Below, one piece after another: positions 17,721 through 26,521 of a stretch of DNA of 64,000 bases. The first letter of the stretch is position 1. Every line of letters starts with the position of its first letter. A program made the translations under genes and the position numbers. Under the pieces are notes generated by a model. The model made no database searches and was not told the DNA's origin. It was given only the letters and a program-made list of their open reading frames with translations. Source of the DNA: Bradyrhizobium monzae (GTDB taxonomy: Bacteria; Pseudomonadota; Alphaproteobacteria; Rhizobiales; Xanthobacteraceae). The DNA lies in the NCBI RefSeq assembly GCF_021458635.1, contig NZ_JAIRDQ010000002.1, positions 62,001-126,000 of the forward strand. Reading direction: 5' to 3'.

Positions 17721-18656
17721 ATGACGACGACAGCGGTGACATCGGTCGAGATTGCGAGCGAGGCGCCTCGCAGCGATTTCGGCCGCGTCCTGGCGCAGCG
17801 CGAGCGCCGGTTTGCAGCAGCCCTGCTTGCACCGGCGTTTCTTGCGCTGCTCGCCACGACGACGTTCCCGCTGCTGTTCCTGGTCTATACCAGCGCGTTC
17901 CGGATGGATCTGGCGATGCCGTTCACCAACGGCTTCGTCGGGTTCGAGAACTACCAGGTGCTGCTCTCGGACGATCGCTTCTGGACCTCGCTGCTGGTCA
18001 GCCTCGTCTATACCGGCTCGACGGTTGCGCTTCAGGTCGTGATCGGTCTGGCGCTGGCGCTCTTGGTCATGGAGATGAAGCGCGGCCAGGGTTGGTTCCG
18101 GGTCATTGCCATCCTGCCCGTCGTGCTGTCGCCGGCCGTGGTCGGCATGATCTGGCGCACCTTCATGCTGGCGCCGGAATTCGGCATCATCGACTTCCTC
18201 GCGATCAATGCAGGGCTCGGCAGCAAGAACTGGCTCGGCGATCCCACGCTTGCGATGGTCTCGGTGATCTCGATCCATACCTGGCAGTGGACGCCATTCG
18301 CGTTCATGGTGCTGCTGGCCTCGCTGGCCTCGCTCCCGGAAGACATCTACGAGGCCGCGCGGCTCGACCGCGCCTCGGCCTGGCAGCGCTTCCGCCGCAT
18401 CACCCTGCCCCTGCTGCGCCCGGCGATCGTCATGGTCATCATCATGCGGACCATGGTGGCGCTGACTGCGTTCGCGGCGATCTTCACCGTCACCGCCGGC
18501 GGTCCCGGCACAGCGACCGAGATCCTCAATCTCTATGCCTACCGAAAATCCTTCACCGAGCTGTCGATCGGCTACGGCTCTGCGCTCGCCGTCGCGCTGT
18601 TGATCGTGACCATCATCATCTCCGGCATCCTGTTTGCGATGCGGAGGGCGAAATGA
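17721..18656 (+). CDS. ABC transporter permease, MalF/UgpA type
   Basis: 311 residues: cytosolic N-terminus of about 30 residues, then six membrane helices. The EAA loop reads YEAARLDRASAWQRFRRITLP. The start is 4 bases after the binding-protein stop, and the end overlaps the next permease by four bases (ATGA). It forms the transmembrane heterodimer with the next gene product. Confidence 0.9.
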   Translation: MTTTAVTSVEIASEAPRSDFGRVLAQRERRFAAALLAPAFLALLATTTFPLLFLVYTSAFRMDLAMPFTNGFVGFENYQVLLSDDRFWTSLLVSLVYTGSTVALQVVIGLALALLVMEMKRGQGWFRVIAILPVVLSPAVVGMIWRTFMLAPEFGIIDFLAINAGLGSKNWLGDPTLAMVSVISIHTWQWTPFAFMVLLASLASLPEDIYEAARLDRASAWQRFRRITLPLLRPAIVMVIIMRTMVALTAFAAIFTVTAGGPGTATEILNLYAYRKSFTELSIGYGSALAVALLIVTIIISGILFAMRRAK

Positions 18657-19492
18657 CCGCAAAACGCCTTCGCGGTATCGCCCTGCTCGCGATCTCCATG
18701 GTCTTCCTGCTGGCTTGGGCGTTCCCGATCATCTGGAGCGTCATGAATTCGCTCAAGACCGATTCCGACGTGCTGGCCTATCCGCCCAAACTGGTGTTCA
18801 CGCCGACATGGGAAGCCTACCGCGACGTGCTGTTCGGTTCGGGATCGATCCTGCCGAACCTTCTCTCAAGCGTCATCATCTCGGTCGGCACCACCATCGT
18901 CACCATGCTGATGGCGGTGCCGGCGGCTTATGCGCTGGCGCGCCTGCGCTTTCGCGGCAAGAAGTTCGCAGGCTTCTACGTGCTGGCAACGCAGATGCTG
19001 CCACCGGTCGGCATCATCATCCCCTACTTCTTGGTGCTGCGGAACATCGGCTGGATCGACACCTACCAGGGCATCATCCTGATCTACCTGTCGTTCTCCT
19101 TGCCTTTCGCGATCTGGCTGCTGGTGTCCTACTTCGAGGACATTCCCTTCGAGATGGAGGAAGCGGCCTATCTCGACGGCGCGAGCCGACTGAAGACATT
19201 GTGGCGCATCATCATTCCGCAGGTCCGCGGCGGCATCGCGGTGACGGTCGTGTTCGTGTTCCTCAATGCGTGGAACGAATTCCTGTTCGCCGTCGTGCTC
19301 AGCGGTAACACCGTGCGTCCGGTCACGGTTGCCATGTTCAATTTCGTTTCCGTCGAGCAGACGCTGTGGGCCAAGCTTGCAGCAGTCTCGGTCCTCGCCA
19401 TGCTGCCTGTCGTCGTCCTCGGCGTGGTCGCGCAGAAGCATATCGTGAAGGGCCTGACGGTCGGTGCAGTCAAGGGCGGAGGGCGCCGATGA
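18653..19492 (+). CDS. ABC transporter permease, MalG/UgpE type
   Basis: 279 residues from MTAKRLRGIALL, the start being set by the ATGA overlap with the preceding permease and by GGAGGGCGAA just upstream. Six membrane helices; the EAA loop reads EEAAYLDGASRLKTLWRIIIPQ. The frame is open further upstream, but that part is the antisense-like shadow of the other genes. The end again overlaps the ATPase start by ATGA, so four transporter genes are translationally coupled. Confidence 0.9.
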   Translation: MTAKRLRGIALLAISMVFLLAWAFPIIWSVMNSLKTDSDVLAYPPKLVFTPTWEAYRDVLFGSGSILPNLLSSVIISVGTTIVTMLMAVPAAYALARLRFRGKKFAGFYVLATQMLPPVGIIIPYFLVLRNIGWIDTYQGIILIYLSFSLPFAIWLLVSYFEDIPFEMEEAAYLDGASRLKTLWRIIIPQVRGGIAVTVVFVFLNAWNEFLFAVVLSGNTVRPVTVAMFNFVSVEQTLWAKLAAVSVLAMLPVVVLGVVAQKHIVKGLTVGAVKGGGRR

Positions 19493-20541
19493 GCGGCCAG
19501 GGTCAGGTGAGTTTTCGTAACATCGTCAAGATGCACGGCGAGTTCGCCGCGCTGAAGGGCGTCAATTTCGACATCAAGCCGGGCGAGTTCTTCGCCCTGC
19601 TCGGCCCCTCCGGCTCGGGCAAGAGCACGACGCTGCGCATCCTCGCCGGCCTGGATACGCCGACCGCCGGCCGCGTGCTGATCGACGACAAGGACGTCAC
19701 CTCGACCGACGCACGCGATCGCGACATCGCCATGGTGTTCCAGAGTTACGCGCTCTACCCGCACATGACGGTAGCCGAGAATATCGCCTTCCCGCTGGAG
19801 ATGGCCAAGCTGCCGAAGTCCGAGATCGCTCCTGCCGTAAAAGATGCCGCACGAAAAGTGAAGATCGATCATCTGCTCGACCGCAAGCCGGGCCAGCTTT
19901 CGGGCGGCCAGCAGCAGCGCTGCGCGCTGGCCCGCGCCATCGTGCGCAAGGCGCGTCTGTTCCTGCTCGACGAGCCGCTGTCGAACCTCGACGCGAAGCT
20001 GCGGCTCGAGACCCGCGCCGAGCTGAAGAAGCTGCAGCGCTCGCTCGGCGTCACCGCGGTCTACGTCACCCACGACCAGGAAGAAGCCATGACGCTCGCC
20101 GACCGCATGGCGGTGTTCATGTCCGGCGAGATCCAGCAGGTCGGTACGCCTGCAGAGGTGTTTGCACGTCCGAACTCGATCGACATCGCCGGCTTCATCG
20201 GCAATCCCCCGATGAACCTCGTACCCGCCCGCTATGTGGACGGCGACGTGATCGTCGCCGGCCATCGCCTGAAGACGACGACCACGACAGCGGGTGAGCG
20301 CGACGTGGTGGTCGGCCTTCGCCCCGGCGCGCTGCGCATGTCCGAGGGCGGCCTCGGTGCGCGTGTCGACCTGATCGAGGACCTCGGCGATACCGCCGTG
20401 CTCGACCTCGACTGCGCCGGCACCATGATCCGCATGCGTGTCGCCGACGGCAACATTCCCGGCGAAGGCGACACCATCTCGATCACGGCCCGTCCCCAGG
20501 ACGTTCATTTGTTCGACCCAGCGACACGCATGCGGCTCTGA
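19489..20541 (+). CDS. ABC transporter ATPase, MalK/UgpC type
   Basis: 350 residues from MSGQGQVSFRNIV. Walker A GPSGSGKST, signature LSGGQQQRCALARA, Walker B LFLLDEPLSNLDAK, switch THDQEEAM; the C-terminal TOBE/regulatory domain spans about 240-350. The start is fixed by the ATGA overlap with the second permease. It energises the sugar-type importer made by the three genes before it. It ends 4 bases before the GntR regulator start. Confidence 0.9.
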   Translation: MSGQGQVSFRNIVKMHGEFAALKGVNFDIKPGEFFALLGPSGSGKSTTLRILAGLDTPTAGRVLIDDKDVTSTDARDRDIAMVFQSYALYPHMTVAENIAFPLEMAKLPKSEIAPAVKDAARKVKIDHLLDRKPGQLSGGQQQRCALARAIVRKARLFLLDEPLSNLDAKLRLETRAELKKLQRSLGVTAVYVTHDQEEAMTLADRMAVFMSGEIQQVGTPAEVFARPNSIDIAGFIGNPPMNLVPARYVDGDVIVAGHRLKTTTTTAGERDVVVGLRPGALRMSEGGLGARVDLIEDLGDTAVLDLDCAGTMIRMRVADGNIPGEGDTISITARPQDVHLFDPATRMRL

Positions 20542-20545
20542 CACC

Positions 20546-21319
20546 ATGGCTGTTCAAACACGCAAGAAGAAGCCGACGCCGCTCGGAAGCGATGTCGTCG
20601 CGGAGGGATCGACGCCCCTGCATATCCAGATCCGCGAATCCATCCGCAGCCAGGTGCGTGACGGCAAGCTGATCGATGCGACTGGCCGCCTGATGACCGA
20701 AGCCGAGCTAGGCCGGCATTTTGGCGTCAGCCGCATCACCATCCGCAACGCCATCGCGCCCCTGGTGACCGAAGGCATGTTCGACCGCTCGCGCGGCCGC
20801 GGCACCTTCTTACGCTCGAACCAGCCTGAAAACTGGGTCGGCCACCTCATGGGGTTTTCGGAAACCATCCGCGACGCAGGCTACCAGGCCGGCGCGAAGA
20901 TCTTGCAGCAGGGCATGACGAACCGCCACGACGCCGCCGTGCGCGAGCAGCTGCGCGAGCGCGCCGTCTGGCAGCTTCGGCGCCTCCGGCTCGCGGACCA
21001 AACGCCGATCGCAATCGAGCACGCCTTCTATCCGCCGGATATCGGTCTCGAGCTCGAGAAGCGCGACCTGGTCTCCATCCTGATGTATCGCGTCTTCGAG
21101 GACGAGCTTGGCCTCACCATCAAGGACGCGCAGCAGACCATCAGCGCCGATCTCGCCGATGCCGACAGCGCCAAGCTGCTCGGCGTGAAGGTCGGCTCGC
21201 CCCTGCTCGCCATCGAGCGTGTCACCTTCGGCAAGGACGGACGCGCGCTGGAGCTTTTGCGAGCCGTCTATCTGCCGAAATATTTCCGCCTCAGCATCAG
21301 CCTGACGCGCCGCCACTAA
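20546..21319 (+). CDS. GntR-family regulator with UTRA ligand domain
   Basis: 257 residues. The winged helix-turn-helix at about 24-92 reads PLHIQIRESIRSQVRDGKL, LMTEAELGRHFGVSRITIRNA and RSRGRGTFL, typical of the HutC/FarR branch. The UTRA domain (about 105-250) contains QLRRLRLADQTPIAIE and GSPLLAIERVTF, and would sense a small molecule, often a sugar phosphate or amino compound. It sits inside the operon between the ATPase and the sulfatase, so it probably controls transport and desulfation together; the inverted repeat at 16263-16278 is a possible site. Confidence 0.88.
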   Translation: MAVQTRKKKPTPLGSDVVAEGSTPLHIQIRESIRSQVRDGKLIDATGRLMTEAELGRHFGVSRITIRNAIAPLVTEGMFDRSRGRGTFLRSNQPENWVGHLMGFSETIRDAGYQAGAKILQQGMTNRHDAAVREQLRERAVWQLRRLRLADQTPIAIEHAFYPPDIGLELEKRDLVSILMYRVFEDELGLTIKDAQQTISADLADADSAKLLGVKVGSPLLAIERVTFGKDGRALELLRAVYLPKYFRLSISLTRRH

Positions 21320-21351
21320 AACCGCCACACGTCAATCACGAGGACAAAAAC

Positions 21352-22995
21352 ATGCCGAATGGCGCAAAGACCCCCGATAGCCCCAACATCCTGCTCATCC
21401 TCAACGATGACATGGGCTTTTCGGACATCAGCTGTTACGGCGGCGAGATCCAGACGCCGAATCTCGATCGGCTCGCGGCCAACGGCTTGCGCTATTCGCA
21501 GTTCTACAACACCGCGCGTTGCAGCCCTTCGCGCGCCTCGCTCCTGACTGGCCTGCATCCGCACCAGACCGGCATCGGCATCCTCACCTATAGCAACGGC
21601 CCGGAAGGCTATGCCGGCAATCTGAACAAGAGCTGCGTCACGATCGCCGAAGCGCTGAAGAGCAAGAGCTACACGTCCTATCTCAGCGGCAAATGGCACA
21701 TCGCCAGCAGTCTGACCTCGCCGACCGACGCGTGGCCGATGCAGCGCGGCTTCGACCATTTCTACGGCACCATCATCGGCGCCGGCAGCTTCTATCATCC
21801 GAACACGCTGACGCGCGGCAATGACAATATCGAGCACGAGGCCGTCAAGGATCCGTCGTTCTTCTATACGGACGCGATCAGCGACCAGGCCGCGGCCTTC
21901 ATCCGCCTGCACAAGGCCGAGAAGCCAAATGCGCCGTTCTTCCAGTATGTCGCCTATACGGCGCCGCACTGGCCTCTTCACGCCCATGACGAGGATATTG
22001 CCAAGTACAAAGGCCGTTTCGACGCCGGCTGGGACAAGCTGCGCGAGGAGCGCCTCAAGCGGCTCGTCGACGACGGCATCATCCACCCGAACTGGCGCCT
22101 GACCGATCGCGATCCGACCCAGCCGCCGTGGACCGACGCAGAGCAACGCGAATGGACACTGCGCTGCATGGAGGTCTATGCGGCCCAGATCGATCGCATG
22201 GACCAGGGCATCGGCCGTATCCTGAATGCGCTGGAAGAAACCGGCCAGATGGACAACACGCTGATCATCTTCCTGTCCGACAACGGCGCCTGTGCCGAGG
22301 ACATTCCGGAAGGCGTCACTGCGAAGGAACTGGTGGACCAGCTCATGATCGCACAGGCGAAGACCCGCGACGGCAAGCCGGTGCGCTTCGGTAACGATCC
22401 GACCCTGATGCCCGGCGCCGAGGACACCTATCAGAGCTACGGCACCGCCTGGGCCAACCTCTCCAACACGCCGTTCCGGCTCTACAAGCACTGGATCCAC
22501 GAGGGCGGCATCGCAACTCCGTTCATCGTGCACTGGCCGCGCGGCATCTCCGAGCGGGGCGGTCTGCGGCACAATCCGAGCCAGCTCACCGACGTGATGG
22601 CGACCATCCTCGACGTTACCGGCGCCACCTATCCGAAGGAATACAACGGCAACGCCATCCTGCCCTGCGAGGGCGAGAGCCTGGTGCCGTCATTCGCCTC
22701 GGCCTATGGCGATCGCGGCCCGCTGTTCTGGGAGCACGAGGGCAACGCGGCCGTGCGCGTCGGCAAGTGGAAGCTGGTGCGGAAATATCCCGGCCCCTGG
22801 GAGCTCTACGATATGGAGACCGACCGCACCGAGATGAACGACCTGGCTACACAACATCCAGACCGCGTCCGCGAGATGACGACGCAATATCAGCAATGGG
22901 CCAATCGTTGCGGCGTGATCCCGCGCGAGAAGATTCTCGAGCTGATGAAGGCCGAAGGCGGAACGGCCTTCTGGGAGGAAGAGAAGCAGAAGTAG
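21352..22995 (+). CDS. Sulfatase (arylsulfatase type), cytosolic
   Basis: 547 residues. The active-site motif C-S-P-S-R is present (Cys57, followed by ASLLTGLHP), the cysteine that must be oxidised to formylglycine. Metal ligands are visible in LILNDDMGFSD (residues 15-24) and in the later FLSDNGA. A family-type KWHIA segment binds substrate. No signal peptide or membrane anchor is seen, so it should work in the cytosol, unlike many secreted arylsulfatases. It hydrolyses a sulfate ester, releasing sulfate. The next gene (3 bases later) encodes its activating enzyme, and the importer genes lie upstream, so the ester is probably imported first. Confidence 0.93.
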   Translation: MPNGAKTPDSPNILLILNDDMGFSDISCYGGEIQTPNLDRLAANGLRYSQFYNTARCSPSRASLLTGLHPHQTGIGILTYSNGPEGYAGNLNKSCVTIAEALKSKSYTSYLSGKWHIASSLTSPTDAWPMQRGFDHFYGTIIGAGSFYHPNTLTRGNDNIEHEAVKDPSFFYTDAISDQAAAFIRLHKAEKPNAPFFQYVAYTAPHWPLHAHDEDIAKYKGRFDAGWDKLREERLKRLVDDGIIHPNWRLTDRDPTQPPWTDAEQREWTLRCMEVYAAQIDRMDQGIGRILNALEETGQMDNTLIIFLSDNGACAEDIPEGVTAKELVDQLMIAQAKTRDGKPVRFGNDPTLMPGAEDTYQSYGTAWANLSNTPFRLYKHWIHEGGIATPFIVHWPRGISERGGLRHNPSQLTDVMATILDVTGATYPKEYNGNAILPCEGESLVPSFASAYGDRGPLFWEHEGNAAVRVGKWKLVRKYPGPWELYDMETDRTEMNDLATQHPDRVREMTTQYQQWANRCGVIPREKILELMKAEGGTAFWEEEKQK

Positions 22996-22998
22996 GAC

Positions 22999-23973
22999 AT
23001 GGCCGGGGATCGCTCACATTGTTGCAGCCAAGGCGCCGTCGGCAAGGAGCCAACAACGTCCGAGGCTGCGCAAGCGGCGATCCCTCGCAGTCCAGCGGTG
23101 ATTCCGCGCCGCTGGAGCGCGTTGATCGGCGGCGCCTTCCAGATGGGATCTGGCGACAGGGGCTTTGTCGAAGATGGCGAGGGCCCGGTGCGGCCGGTCG
23201 CCCTATCGCCCTTTGCCATCGCGTGTCTTACCGTGAGCAATCTGCAGTTCGGCGACTTCGTCCGCGCCACCGGTTATACGACCGAGGCCGAACACTACGG
23301 CTGGAGTTTTGTCTTCGAAGGCTTGCTGCCTGAGAAGACGCGTGCCACGCGCGCGATCCGCGTTTCGGAGACGCCATGGTGGGTCCCGATGCTGCGTGCC
23401 TATTGGGCGCAGCCGGAGGGGCCGACGAGCAGCATCCTCGATCGGCTCGACCATCCCGTCGTCCACGTCTCATGGAATGACGCACAGGCTTACTGCGAAT
23501 GGTCCGGTACACGGCTGCCGACCGAAGCGGAATGGGAGATGGCCGCGCGCGGTGGATTGGACCAAGCCACTTACCCCTGGGGGAACGTGCTGCAGCCCGG
23601 CGGCGAGCATCGCTGCAACATCTGGCAGGGCGATTTTCCGGGCCGCAACACCATGGATGACGGTTATTTCGGTACGGCACCTGTTCACGACTTCGCGCCG
23701 AACGGACACGGCCTGCACAATGTCGCCGGAAATGTCTGGGAATGGTGCGAAGACTATTTTTCGCCGAGCTATCACCGCCTTACACCAGCACGAGACCCTT
23801 TGAACTGCGAGCCTGCTCCCAACCGATCGATGCGTGGCGGATCCTTCCTCTGCCACGAATCCTACTGCAATCGCTACCGCGTTGCGGCGCGAAGCTCCAA
23901 TACGCCCGACTCGTCGTCGAGCAATATCGGCTTCCGCGTCGTGCGCACCGAGCCGCTGCGCGATCCGGCATAG
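22999..23973 (+). CDS. Formylglycine-generating enzyme (sulfatase-modifying factor)
   Basis: 324 residues of the FGE-sulfatase family. Diagnostic features: IGGAFQMGS near the start (residues 43-51), [24 protein letters not shown] (as two adjoining motifs, [12 protein letters not shown] and RLPTEAEWE), [10 protein letters not shown], and the catalytic pair Cys285 and Cys290 in [16 protein letters not shown], which matches the copper-binding C-x4-C of aerobic FGEs. It ends with [13 protein letters not shown]. It oxidises Cys57 of the sulfatase encoded 3 bases upstream. No signal peptide, so maturation is cytosolic. The dedicated pairing is a strong functional link. Confidence 0.95.
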   Translation: MAGDRSHCCSQGAVGKEPTTSEAAQAAIPRSPAVIPRRWSALIGGAFQMGSGDRGFVEDGEGPVRPVALSPFAIACLTVSNLQFGDFVRATGYTTEAEHYGWSFVFEGLLPEKTRATRAIRVSETPWWVPMLRAYWAQPEGPTSSILDRLDHPVVHVSWNDAQAYCEWSGTRLPTEAEWEMAARGGLDQATYPWGNVLQPGGEHRCNIWQGDFPGRNTMDDGYFGTAPVHDFAPNGHGLHNVAGNVWEWCEDYFSPSYHRLTPARDPLNCEPAPNRSMRGGSFLCHESYCNRYRVAARSSNTPDSSSSNIGFRVVRTEPLRDPA

Positions 23974-23974
23974 G

Positions 23975-25765
23975 ATGGAGCGAGCACCACATCCTGCGAA
24001 GCCGGCCGCTACTCCAGGCATCCGTCTACTGCCGTTGTTCCTGCGCAATTTCGTGCGCAATCGCGAGACTGGCCTCGTACTGGTCGCCATCGTAGTCGGA
24101 CTACTCAGCGGCGTGCTCGTAGTCGCGATCTCGAACCTCAGCCAGGTCTCTCACGCACTGCTGTTCGACATTCCTTTGGATGCACACCTCAGCGCCACCG
24201 GCGTTATCTCCTGGCAGCGCACGTTGCTCATCCCGATGCTCGGCGGCCTAGTGCTTGCGCTTATCGCGCTGTACTTCGCCCGGCGCGTGAAAGGACAGCA
24301 GCTCGCCGACGCGATCGAGGCCAATGCGCTCTATGGCGGCCGAGTGTCCTTTCGCGGCAGCTTGCTGATCTCGATCCAGACATTGCTATCCAACGGGTTT
24401 GGCGGATCGGTGGGGCTGGAGGCCGGATACACCCAGATCTGCTCGATGTTTGGTTCTCACGTCGGCCAACGGCTGGCCGCCCGCCGTAACGACATGCGAC
24501 TCCTGGTGGCCTGTGGCGCCGCGGGAGCAATCAGCGCCGCATTTTCTGCACCGCTGGCCGGCGCCTTCTATGCCTTCGAGGTCGTGTTGGGTGCCTATAC
24601 GTCCGCCGGACTCGTGCCAGTCATTGCCAGCGCCGTCACTGCGTGGCTCGTCGCGCGGCAATTGACGCACCAGTCCTTCCTGATGGTGCCTGGATTCCCT
24701 TCACCGGTTTCCGTCGAGATGATCGGGCAGACGGTGTTGATCGGCATCATCTGCGCATTTGTCAGCATCCTCGTTATGCTCGCGGTCGCATTCTCCGAGC
24801 GCTGCTTTCAGCGCATCGTCGTGTTCAAGGGCTTCCTGCGGCCCATTATCGGCGGCTTTCTCCTCGGCGGTCTCGCCCTGCTGACGCCGACCGTACTCGG
24901 CGCCGGTCATGGCGCCATGCAGATCCTGCTGGTCAGCAATCCAACCTGGCTCCTGCTCACAACCACGATCGTGTTCAAGATCCTTGCCTCCGCCATTTCA
25001 CTCGGCTCCGGCTTTCGCGGCGGCCTCTTCTTCGCCTCGCTCTTGCTCGGCGCCCTGATCGGGCAGCTCTATAGCATAGTGCTGACGGGTCCTCTTCCCA
25101 CGCTGGCGCTTCACCCCGGAACCGCAGCCATTGCGGCGCTCGCCGCGCTCGGGACCGGCGTCCTCGGAGCGCCGTTCAGCATGGTCTGTCTCGCGCTCGA
25201 GATCACCGGCGATTTCTCCGTCACCGTTGGAGCTGTGGTCGCATCGTCGGTCTGCGCGCTGATCGTTCGCGAGCTGTTCGGCTACAGCTTCGCGACATGG
25301 CGCTTTCATCTGCGCGGCGAAGTGATCCGGGGCCCGCAGGACGTCGGCTGGGTCCGGCAGATGAGCGCGGCATCCCTGATGCGCACTGATTTCGAGAATG
25401 CGCTGACGACGACGCCCATCGGCGAAGCGCAAAAGCTGTTCTCACCGGCGCAAGTTCGGCAGATCGTGCTGCGTGATCCCAACGGCATCTATGCCGGCAT
25501 TGTACCCGCCGCGACGCTGCATTCCTTTGCCAATCAGGACGACAAACTGCTCGGATCGCTGGCACAGCAACAGGATGAATGTCTGCTCCCGACCACGCCG
25601 GTTCGCGAGATCCTGAAGGCGTTCGAACGCAGTGAGGCCGATGTGCTCGCGGTTGTCGACCGTGCCGACCATCGCGCAACGATCGGCACCTTGAGCGAAG
25701 CCCATGTCTTGCGTACTTACGGGGAAGAGCTCGAGCGTCGGAACCAGGAGCTGTTTTCGCGATGA
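23975..25765 (+). CDS. ClC-family chloride channel/antiporter with C-terminal CBS-like region
   Basis: 596 residues from the ATG at 23975, one base after the FGE stop. About ten to twelve membrane helices span residues 33-440. The gating region reads GGSVGLEAGYTQ, keeping the glutamate (Glu149) of the usual G-x-E-G-P loop but with AGY in place of GP; the second selectivity region reads GFRGGLFFAS. The last 130 residues look like a tandem CBS pair (VRQIVLRDPNGIYAGIV, VREILKAFERSEADVLAVVD). It probably exchanges an anion for protons. Being in the sulfatase operon it might balance charge or anions after desulfation; that is a guess. Confidence 0.85.
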   Translation: MERAPHPAKPAATPGIRLLPLFLRNFVRNRETGLVLVAIVVGLLSGVLVVAISNLSQVSHALLFDIPLDAHLSATGVISWQRTLLIPMLGGLVLALIALYFARRVKGQQLADAIEANALYGGRVSFRGSLLISIQTLLSNGFGGSVGLEAGYTQICSMFGSHVGQRLAARRNDMRLLVACGAAGAISAAFSAPLAGAFYAFEVVLGAYTSAGLVPVIASAVTAWLVARQLTHQSFLMVPGFPSPVSVEMIGQTVLIGIICAFVSILVMLAVAFSERCFQRIVVFKGFLRPIIGGFLLGGLALLTPTVLGAGHGAMQILLVSNPTWLLLTTTIVFKILASAISLGSGFRGGLFFASLLLGALIGQLYSIVLTGPLPTLALHPGTAAIAALAALGTGVLGAPFSMVCLALEITGDFSVTVGAVVASSVCALIVRELFGYSFATWRFHLRGEVIRGPQDVGWVRQMSAASLMRTDFENALTTTPIGEAQKLFSPAQVRQIVLRDPNGIYAGIVPAATLHSFANQDDKLLGSLAQQQDECLLPTTPVREILKAFERSEADVLAVVDRADHRATIGTLSEAHVLRTYGEELERRNQELFSR

Positions 25766-25771
25766 GGGGCG

Positions 25772-26494
25772 CTAGGGTCGCAGATCCATATCGATCCGCA
25801 CGAAGTCGCCACGATAGGTGACTTCGCCGAGATAGATCACGGTGCGGTCGGCGGTCGTGAAGATGCGGCGGACTTCAGCCACCGGCGAATTCAGCGGCAC
25901 GCGCAGCAGCCGCGCCGCCTCGATATCCGCGGCGCCGATCGTCAGGGTCTGGCGCGCGCTTGCGATGGCAGGGTCCCTGAGATCGTGGAGAATCGGGATC
26001 ACGGTCTCGTTGCGGAATCGCTTCGGCGACCTGCGGAAGATCTTCTCGTCGAGATAGATGGAAATGACGCAGTATGGCTGCTTCTCCCGCGAATGAAGCC
26101 GGCGCATAAAGACGTATTTGTCGGCCGGCCTACCGTCCCCGGGGAGCAGCGGCGCATCACTGCGGCTTTCCGAAATGTTGATGATCTCGGGAGAGGTGTC
26201 GCGGTACATGTCGGCGAGATCGGACAGCGTCGTCTCGACCTTGAGCCAGCGATCCTGCCGCACGGTCCCCGTGACGAAGGTGCCGCGGCCCTGCTGCGCC
26301 TCGATCACGCCGTCACGGGCAAGCAGCTCCACCGCCTGCCTGATCGTGACGCGGGACACACTGAACTCGGCCGCCAGCTCCTCGTTGGCCGGCAGGCGAA
26401 ATCCCTGGGTCCAGACGCCACGCGCGATCCGCTGCCGGAAGATATCGGCAATCTGCGCGTATTTCGGGACGTGACTGTTGGAACTCAACTCCAT
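25772..26494 (-). CDS. GntR-family regulator (HutC branch) with UTRA domain
   Basis: 240 residues. DNA-binding part at about 9-75: PKYAQIADIFRQRIARGVW, ELAAEFSVSRVTIRQAVELLARDGVI, QQGRGTFV. The UTRA domain (about 95-235) includes YVFMRRLHSREKQPY and VAEVRRIFTTADRTVIYLGEV. It follows the GMC oxidoreductase gene by 27 bases on the same strand, so it is the last gene of a three-gene operon and probably regulates that operon and the divergent ABC genes, with GGTCAT/ATGACC at 29289-29312 as a possible target. It converges on the ClC gene with a 6-base gap. Confidence 0.88.
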   Translation of the reverse strand: MELSSNSHVPKYAQIADIFRQRIARGVWTQGFRLPANEELAAEFSVSRVTIRQAVELLARDGVIEAQQGRGTFVTGTVRQDRWLKVETTLSDLADMYRDTSPEIINISESRSDAPLLPGDGRPADKYVFMRRLHSREKQPYCVISIYLDEKIFRRSPKRFRNETVIPILHDLRDPAIASARQTLTIGAADIEAARLLRVPLNSPVAEVRRIFTTADRTVIYLGEVTYRGDFVRIDMDLRP

Positions 26495-26521
26495 CTCGCT
26501 CTCCGGAATTCAGGCCAGCGA

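Noticed and set aside
16353..18662. A 769-codon open frame on the minus strand opposite the second ABC operon
   Set aside because: Its composition (Arg, His, Asp, Gln) is that of an antisense shadow; the plus strand holds clear transporter genes.
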